A DNA stretch of 64,000 nucleotides from Talinum fruticosum (Eukaryota > Streptophyta > Magnoliopsida > Caryophyllales > Talinaceae): NCBI GenBank assembly GCA_021018815.1, contig JAITYX010000017.1, forward strand, positions 3,968,001 to 4,032,000, written 5' to 3'. Positions 55,894 to 64,000 of the stretch are shown one piece after another. The notes beneath the pieces were generated by a model. The model ran no database searches. It was given only the letters and a program-made list of their open reading frames with translations, and was not told the origin of the DNA. The position numbers and the translations under genes were made by a program. The stretch's first letter is position 1, and every line of letters starts with the position of its first letter.

Positions 55894-58541
55894 CTACCAA
55901 TAATCCCCACAGGAACACTGCCCATTCTTGAAATGGTGCAAACATTTTGAATCATGCAATAATATTTCGCAGCCATACGATGACGATAAATATTTAGCTG
56001 TACAATGGCATTCTTCACAAATCCGCACGTTCTTCACAATCCTTATGCATTTTACTTTGTAATGGGTGCTGACAAGAGCAAAAGCTAGGGCAAGTTTTTC
56101 ACTGTGTACACCAGAAATTTCTTCCTCTTCTTCCTCATGGATACTTAGCATAGTATTTGAAACAGACGGCTTGATATTCACGGCAATACTCTTCAACCAA
56201 GTACACAGAGAGCTTAAACCTGGTGAGCGGTCACCACTAACAAATATATACACCATGTTTTTATATTCAAGCAAGCTGCACCCATATTTCTTGGTATCTT
56301 TATGCCCTTGTGAACTCCTTTCCTTCGGAGGGTTGAAAGATCTTCCACACAGATTGCGTGTCTGTGCCACCAAATGATTTGCCATACTATTTGCAGGATT
56401 CAACTTTAGCAAATTTTCACCTGCATGAATTGTCAATGGAACATTACCATGACAGCGGCTCGCTGTGAGCAACGCTTCCCAGACAGCTGTGTCAGGTTCC
56501 AACCCCATACATTCAATAAATTCAATTGCATCTTTTAGCCTGCCTGAACGGCCAGACCATTGCTGAATAATGCTCAGTACTAGGTATAATTTGATAATTT
56601 TTGGTCATGGCATCGAAGATTTGCTTTCCCTTTTCAATCATTTTTGCACGGCCGCACGCAAGGATGAGGCTTAAAAAGTACCTCTATTTGGTGTGCATTC
56701 CTCCCTCTTCATCTGATCAAAGGCATTAAGTGCTTCATCTGAACATCCGTGTAACACATAACCCGATATCAGTGAGTTCCAAGTGATGACATCCTTTGAC
56801 GACATTTGACCAAACAGACATCTTGAGCACACAATATTGCCTGACTTGGCATAAGTGTCAATTAAAGAATTGAAGATAGCTATCTGGGAATCCAGACCTT
56901 GACGCAGCAGACAAGCATGGATCTCTTTCACCTTGTTTGCTGCAATTAAATTCGCACAAGCAGGTAAGATAGTCAAAATTGTAACTGAATTGGGTCGAAA
57001 ACCTAAGCACTGCATATGGCGAAAGATCCCCAGTGCCTTGTTCTTCTGCCCAATTTGCAGATAACCAGAAATAAGGGAATTCCACGATGATGTATCAGGC
57101 TTCACTATTCCCCCTTTCCCCATCTTTTGAAAGAGATCCATGGCTTGATCCTCATCTCCATTATGGATGTAACCAGAGATCATCACGTTCCATGTCACAA
57201 CATTAGGATGCACCTCTGATTGCTGCATTTTCATGAAGAGATCATACGCTTTGCCACAATAACCATGTTGACAATACCCTCCTATCATAGAGTTCCATGT
57301 ATAAACATCTTTTTCAGATATTTGGTCGAAGACTTCACGAGCAGCTTCAAGCTCCCCACACTTGGAATACATGTCTATTATTGCATTACCTGCCAAAACA
57401 TTGTCAGAGAGACCCATTTTAACAGCAAACGAATGGAACTCTTTTCCCTTTTCAAGAGACTTCACAGATGCACAGGCAGCAATCGCACTAGCTATGGTAA
57501 CTCCATTCGGTTGAACACCAACTAAAAGCATCTCCCTGAATAGTTCTAATGCTTGATCTATCCTATTATTCTGGGCAAGACCTGAGATCATTGAGGTCCA
57601 GGTAAAGACATCAGGGGTGACTCCAAATTTTCCCATCTTGTTCATGATTCTTATTGCAGCATCACAATCACCAGATTGGTTATAACCAGCAACCAATATG
57701 TTCCAAGTTACTAATCCAGGCTTTATCCCCTCTTCACACATCATATCAAACAATCTATGCGCCTCATCATTCTCGCCTCTATGGCAATACCCAGATATCA
57801 CGGAATTCCAGCTCACCATATCCTTTTCATCCATCTCCTGAAAAAACCTTCTTGCCAAGTTCAATCTACCACACTTTGTATACACTGCTAGCAATGCATT
57901 GTTAACACGCCTACATGAACCCAAACCACTTCGGACTACCAAGGAGTGTATCAACCTTCCCGTCTCATAATCCCCACAATTTCCACAAGCTTGCAAAATC
58001 TTAGGAAGAAGAAACCCATCAGGCAGCATACCCTCCTGCATCATGAAGCCAAATAAACCAACCACCTCGCTCCATCTCTGCTCCCTAGAGTACGCCCCAA
58101 TCATGGCCGACCACGTAAACAAATTTCTCTCAGACATTTCATCGAACACCTTTCGGGCTTCATCCAAACACCCACATTTCGCATACATACTAATCAATTT
58201 AGTCAGAACAAATGGATCAACCTCATCGACCAAGTACATTCTAGCATGAAGTTCACGGCCTAGCTGGACAGAATTGATATCAATGCAACAATCTAGCAAA
58301 TGGGTAAACGTCTCAGCCTTCAGCTTGGAACCATTTCGGGCAATCGAGTCAAGTACTGTTATGGCTTCCCCAAAACACCCAATTTTGAGAAGATGGCTCA
58401 AATGGGAAAAATCTGGGGTTTTGGGGGATACGGTTGGTGGGTTTTAGAGAGAGGAAGAGTTGCTTTAATGGGTTTTGGAGAGAAGTCGGAAGGGATAGGA
58501 ATTAGAGGGCTGGATTTGCAGGGGATCATTAGGCTCTCCAT
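55894..58541 (-). CDS. DYW-type pentatricopeptide repeat protein (At1g19720-like)
   Basis: An organelle RNA-binding protein; the DYW domain is the cytidine deaminase used in plant RNA editing. Intronless, about 885 aa. The start at 58541 (MESLMIPCKSSP) gives a short Ser/Pro/Lys-rich organelle-targeting-like N-terminus. About 15 PPR motifs follow from residue 90 (for example NLFTWSAMIGAYSRE, DVFTWTSMISGLAQN). The C-terminus has HSEKLALAFAL (deaminase HSE), CHCTAKYLS, and ends HHFKNGQCSCGDYW. Breaks: one C missing at 58423-58427, one T missing at 56673-56677 (causing a TAA), and about 8 bases apparently lost near 56560 after SAMV. The last two restore the frame together. From memory the closest match is Arabidopsis At1g19720 (DYW7). 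Confidence 0.9.
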
Positions 58542-60187
58542 TGATGAACAAGATTGCTTTTTTTCCACTTGAGAAATTTAATTCGGTTTATGGGGTTTTT
58601 CCCACCTTGATTTTTCGGGTTATCTAGTTATGATCATGTTGAAGGTGACGAAGAGATTGGAGAGAGAAAAGGATGTGGCGGGAAACCACACTGCCTCGGT
58701 CCGACAGGATGTGGCTCTATCCAATATCCCTTTCTCCGTCCTTCTCTGCTTCCCTCTTCTTTCCAAATTCCAATCAGTATTTTTTTTTTTTTGGGATAGA
58801 AATCAGTAAAATTATTAGTCTTTCAATATTTATTTATTTATTTATTTTTACTCCCTATGTTAATACTCTAATCAACTTTCTATCCAAAAAAAAAAATTCT
58901 AATCAACTACTACACTCCTAAATTAGAAGCCCAATTTAAAGTCTACATCATACTTTTATAAGTATTTACTCTTACAAGACATCTAAAGACTTATATATTA
59001 AAAAATTACCTATATGATAAATATACGTTAAAAAAATATATATTAAGGCAATTGAAATTATACACTCCGAGGTGTATGAGATAAATGTAGAGTGTTTATT
59101 ATCAAATCATAAGAAATTTTTTTTCCAATCATAAATTTGAAAAGTATTAACTATTTTACTATACGTAATCTAAACAACCACTATGATGTAAAGTACGACT
59201 TGTGCTCACTCAAGCAAGCCTCCCATTGTCATCCACAAAACAATTTATATATTGATTGAATTTGAATCCTCAACAGGGATGTAAACAAGTGAATTAAACA
59301 AGTGAGCCAAGCCCAAGTTACATTTGAGCTTGACTAGGGTTTACAAGAACTCATAACTTGAATGAATTTGAATTCTCAATAGGAATATAAACAAGCCAAG
59401 CTAAGCCCGAGTCACATTTGAGCTTGACTCGCCTGTTAAGTTTGAATTTAGATAGACATTACACGGGTCAAGCTCAACTCAATATTTTTTTTTTGGTTAT
59501 AAACAACCTTATTTCCTCAGGTGTAAAAGCATTTAGCAATAGATGAAAAAGCTTCTGCCTTCTCTCTTCAAAATCTCTCTACTTTATTCCAATGCCAGTG
59601 AGATGGATTGAATTATGCCAGTGAGATGGTTTGTGATTCAATCCTTTAAATTTTATATTAGTGGATCGATTCCTTTAGATATAATATTAAGTTGGTGGAT
59701 TGTTTTAATCAAATGGTGAAATTTCCTTATCTTTGCATCTCTCTTTTTCTCCTCCAGTCCTCCCAAATTCTCCCAAATTCTTTTGCTTTGTTTTTTTTTT
59801 TCCCCGAAAAGCCGAAGCATTTTTATTATTCTTGGGACAAAGCTCGTAACTTTGCAAGTTTGCTCACCAAGTTGGTGACTTAACTCCTGGGTTGCTACTG
59901 GTGGATGCATCAGACTTATTCAGCATTTTTGTGTATATCATCTGACACATTCACCACAAGTGCTTGAAATGTTCAACTAAATTAAGCAACAACGCGTATC
60001 CCGGATCATTAGCTGCTATATGCAAATACAAGTCACTGCCTTGACTTCGAAGCAAACACACAGAAGTGATCGATATTCGATATACTATAGCTGTCGCCTA
60101 CCAGTATACCATCTACAAAATACTAGAACATTCAACAGTTCGGTACATCCCATTTGATGCTGCACAACTTTGCAAATGTGGTAGTAG
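58542..60187. other. Intergenic DNA with a tandem duplication
   Basis: The PPR promoter is on the left; the lectin 3' UTR is on the right. A block with gaatttgaat-ctcaa and acatttgagcttgact is present twice (about 59260-59340 and 59360-59435) and contains the agggatgtaaacaag words of degenerate hAT-type MITEs. No gene is seen. Confidence 0.5.
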
Positions 60188-63025
60188 TTAATGCATAAGC
60201 TTATGCAGCATATTCCTGATCACTCCTCTCTCTGGAAGGTTCCCTGGGCGTGAGACTTCATCAGCCAACCAGCACTGCATGTGCACTCCAATAGCATCCA
60301 GGAACTGTCCGCTCCTTCCGTGGAACCCAATGACCTTACCTTCTGTCTTTGCTGATGAAAAATGTGTGCCTATCTCTTTTCCATAAGGCCCGTATTTTGC
60401 CCTGTTGGTCTGGAATGCAAGAGATCTAACTACCATTTTGCGCCTATCTCCATAAAGGGCGTCACAGTATCCACTTATGCATGTAAGTACTTCATATGGG
60501 TAACTGAACTTTATCTGTCACATAGACCAAAAATTAGGCCAAGAAAAGTTATAGCAATCCATGAAACTGTGTTGCTTGGACTGCATAGAGCATCCAACAC
60601 ATACAGGTACAAATATCGAAATACTGTCATGCTTAAAAGTACGCATGTTTTTGGTTTTAATGAAGGTCCAAGCGTGAACTATGCAAATTGATCACATAGG
60701 CTGGGTTATTTAGGGTTAGTCATGCTCAAAGTAATTGTTTTTCAGGGTCATCATTTTGGCTGTGGATCATGGTCCAATAATACAGACAGTATTTGCCTGA
60801 AAATTTTGGCAGAGTTCAAGTTGGATCGTCAATTCTTATTCAGGATAAAAGTTGACTGCTCTATTTCAGCATTGGGGTTGGTGTATTTTCAGGTCTATTT
60901 GGACAGTAGTCTGAACGGGTCAGTTTTGGCAGGCCTGGCCATGATTCATCTATACCAATGTCGAAGTGTCTAATCTTTGACATATGGGTAGTCAGGGTTA
61001 AGTAAAGAACTTGACTATGAGAGTAACTTCTCATTCCATTTTGAGTTTTTGACCCTTCCTGTTCCCATTTAGAATTTGTAAATAGAAAAGAACAGAGAAG
61101 TAAATTTGTGTAGAAAATTATGTATGAGATTTTGCTAAATCAGAACATACCAAGTGGGTGCAAGCCTCATTTCCTGCTCCATGTTGAGCTCCCCACACAG
61201 ACTGGCCATTTCGATCGTACTCAATTTGTATTGAACAAATAACTTCTCCTGATCTTGTTAGGCGTATTTTCCTGACTCCAGTAAATAGTCCATCATCCCA
61301 AGGCTGACCTCCTTCACCACCCCATGGCCCCATGTCATGAAGCGCGCTTGGCACACCCAATACCTAATGTAAAGTAGGCTTTAGGAAATGATAGCTTCAA
61401 AAAGTTATAATCTGTCCCAGATTCGATGCAAACTTTGTTTTTCCATAGATTGAAATATACCTCATTTTTCGCACCAGGCATGCCAAATGGATCAGGATAA
61501 TGCTGAGAGAGCGGTGGTTTGCCTTCAAGGACATGAACACCAATGCTATTCACAAAATACCCCTTTCTTCCGTGGAAACCAACAATTATTCCATTAGTAC
61601 CCGAGGAGAAAGAAAATCCTTGCTGGTCTCCAAATGGTCCATAACTCCTTTTGGTGGTGTGAAAAGTAATCGACTTGATAATGACAGGCCCACGCAGGAT
61701 TGTAGATCCATAGTAACCGGTTATATGAGTAAGGAGTTCAAAGGGGTAATCGAAAACAATCTGCCAAGGAAAGCAGATAGATCAATAACATCATAGTTGA
61801 ACACTAGACAGTTCATCACAGAGCAAGATAGAAACCTTATCAAACTTGAGGCCTCCAGTTCCACCATTCTTGTCTCCCCATACAGCCTTGCCATTCTGGT
61901 CATAACAAACTCGGATAGACACCAATCCTCCAGACCTAGTTATGTGTATTTCCCGCACCCCTGTATAGATCCCATCATTAAAAGTTGTTCCGCCATCAGC
62001 ACCCCATGGTCCATATGATACGATTCTTTTGCTGCTTTGGAAAATTGGATCAACCTGGATAGCACACATCACATTTAAGGAAGCAAGACCCAGATACTTG
62101 TCTGAAGTAGCTTTAAAGATAATCCTCAAATCAAATGGTTCGGAAAATCTAATTGCATAAAGTACCTGGAGTCTCAGTGATGAACTATCAAACTTTCCAA
62201 ATACTTTTCAACTTTGTTTTTAAGAATTATACAAAGATAGTTTTGCTTACCATTTCATCTAGTTCATGATTAATTGGTCTATGCCGCACAGCAGGATTCT
62301 TTTGCATGAGAGGCATTACATAGACCCCTATTGCATCAAGGTACCAGCTGCTCCTCCCATAAAAGCCGACTAGCTTGCCACTGGATATCGGTAATAAGAA
62401 AGGCATTCCTTGTTCGATGCCAAAAGGCCCATATGTCCTCCTATTGCTTTGGAAAGAAAGTGACCGGACAATAACTGGATCACCTTCTCTAAGAGGGCCG
62501 TAGTGTCCACTGATTGAGATAAGGAATTCAATGGGGTGCTCGAGCTTGATCTGCACATAATAGTGTACTTGTCAATAACACACTTGGTTGTTAAGATCAA
62601 TCACTTACACAAATAGAAAGGGCTATATCATAATGAAAATCGTACAGAATTTAACCGTATGTAGGATAAAATTAGACTTTACCTTATCCGTTTTGATGCC
62701 ACCAGTACCACCATGTTTGTCCGACCAAATTGAGTGCCCATTTTCATCATACTCAAACTGTATTGAATCAATCCCAACTGCACTGGTGATCACTATTTGC
62801 CTCACAGTGCTGTAGACTCCATCATCCCATCGATATCCACATCGACCTCCCCATGGTCCAGCTGCTATAGAACTCTGTCAAAGCCAGTAAATGCAAGAAC
62901 CAATGTCAAAAACGGTGACTTCACTAATAATCCAATATCTGAAAAAACGAAAGAAATAGACACAGGCATGACACATCGAAAGAAGAAACTGCTAGTTAAA
63001 GGACAATGTTTAGGCAAGTTACCAT
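60188..63025 (-). CDS. Jacalin-related lectin with three jacalin domains
   Basis: Probably a cytoplasmic or nuclear mannose-type lectin, since no signal peptide is seen. Such lectins are often linked to defence or stress. Exons: 63025-63023 (ATG only, tentative), 62874-62683, 62550-62251, 62054-61836, 61760-61461, 61363-61151 and 60514-60188; all junctions GT-AG and in phase; about 517 aa. Each domain is coded by two exons with the break at the same place (after TDK/FDK/THL). Domain starts: GPWGGRCGYRWDDG, GPWGADGGTTFNDG, GPWGGEGGQPWDDG. Carbohydrate loops: SSWYLDAIG, GYFVNSIG, GQFLDAIG. The second has Asn in place of the sugar-binding Asp. The frame is undamaged. The start exon is the least certain part. 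Confidence 0.88.
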
Positions 63026-64000
63026 TTCTATCTTGATTGTCTAGTTCTTAGAAAAGGAATCGATGCACCAAGTTAAGAATGAAAAGCGGGAAGTTGTCAG
63101 GCAAGTTGGAACACTGATGTTAGGAGGTACTTATAGATGGAAAACAGTATGAATTTAGTAATATTCCTTTCTCTAAATAAATCCAAGACTTCCAAAGGCA
63201 TAAGATGATACATCAAAGTAAATGCTCACGGTCAAGATTCCGGGACTGTAAATTAATTATGAAGTGATATCTGATAGAAACGTGATTTGCATTGTCAATA
63301 CTTGACCCTTATGGAGAATTGATTCCTGAAGAGCCTCCAACTCAAAGTGTTATCATATGATTCATATCACTCAAAAAGATGTTCCTCGTTATCATGCCAT
63401 TGCCACCTCTATTAGTGACTGTTTATCAGCATCTTCTCATTTACTTTAATTTTCTAAAAGCTCAATAAACAGACATAAATCAGAATGGAAAAATTCCACT
63501 TCCGAGTAAGGTAGGCATTGGCATCTTTTACTGTTTCTCTGTCATTTGGAATAAGAAGTTGTTTATTGCAGAATATATTCATCGAAATGAAAATATCACC
63601 CAGTGGAACTTCCTCAGATTCTCTCCACAGTTCTTAAGTTAACCTATGTGGATAATTTTGAATATCAGAAGTTGTTTATCTTCAGTATATATTCATCTGT
63701 ACAAAAGGGATAGCTTCAGAAATCCATGTTAGACTGTAGCATTGAATTTTTTTCAGAAATTGACATGTTTGTTCCAAAGTACCAACTGCATTCAAAGCAA
63801 CAGTCGGACCAACAAAGATGTGAATCTCACTTTGCACTTTTGGCTTTTCCGATTCTTGAGAACAAGCTTAATCCTGGTGAAAATCACACAAATGAATCTA
63901 TGGAACATAGCCAAGACTAGTTACCCGTCACATGAATTGACATGCAGTAAGCAGTTTTAGACACCACCAGAGTACTAATGAGGGAATGTTCAAAGTGTTC
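63026..64000. other. Upstream region of the lectin gene
   Basis: No gene is supported. A TATAAG word (63131-63136, minus orientation) lies about 105 bp upstream of the proposed lectin ATG and could be its core promoter. The open frames near 63726-63960 on the plus strand show no recognisable protein. Confidence 0.35.

Overview
This window is nuclear DNA from a flowering plant. Evidence: AT-rich intergenic DNA full of microsatellites and small transposons, GT-AG introns at positions conserved in plant families, and plant-specific families (class III peroxidase, BEL1-like homeodomain, cytokinin oxidase, DYW-type PPR, jacalin lectin). The order cannot be fixed from the sequence; scattered 'agacggtct' repeats hint weakly at Caryophyllales.

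Layout. Positions 1 to 11960 are one large, decayed Ty3/gypsy LTR retrotransposon of the Tat type. It reads on the minus strand: LTR 11299-11960, then primer-binding site, gag, protease, reverse transcriptase/RNase H, second RNase H and integrase. Its other LTR lies left of the window. Between integrase and the missing LTR it carries an oppositely oriented, apparently spliced gene with a 'putative gypsy type transposon' (PF04195-like) domain and a coiled coil. That gene has a TATA-like box and sits downstream of an array of about nine palindromic hairpins. The element sits inside the last visible intron of a pectinesterase gene (12047-13045), whose final exon is outside the window.

The remaining genes are: a PRX9-like class III peroxidase (14395-15861, minus); a BEL1-like TALE homeodomain factor (20837-24564, minus); a UBC15/16-type ubiquitin-conjugating enzyme (32341-35361, minus); a secreted cytokinin oxidase/dehydrogenase (45700-50573, plus); a DYW-type PPR protein resembling Arabidopsis At1g19720 (55894-58541, minus); and a three-domain jacalin-related lectin (60188-63025, minus). 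They are unrelated neighbours, not a pathway or operon.

Gene deserts hold at least five hAT-like MITEs with terminal inverted repeats and 8-bp target duplications (three from one family), CACTA-like ends, a LINE 3' remnant and long (TA)n tracts.

An important caveat: in four otherwise normal genes the reading frame breaks at nine places. Each break is explained by one base missing next to a mononucleotide run. This looks more like homopolymer under-calling in the assembly than real pseudogenes.
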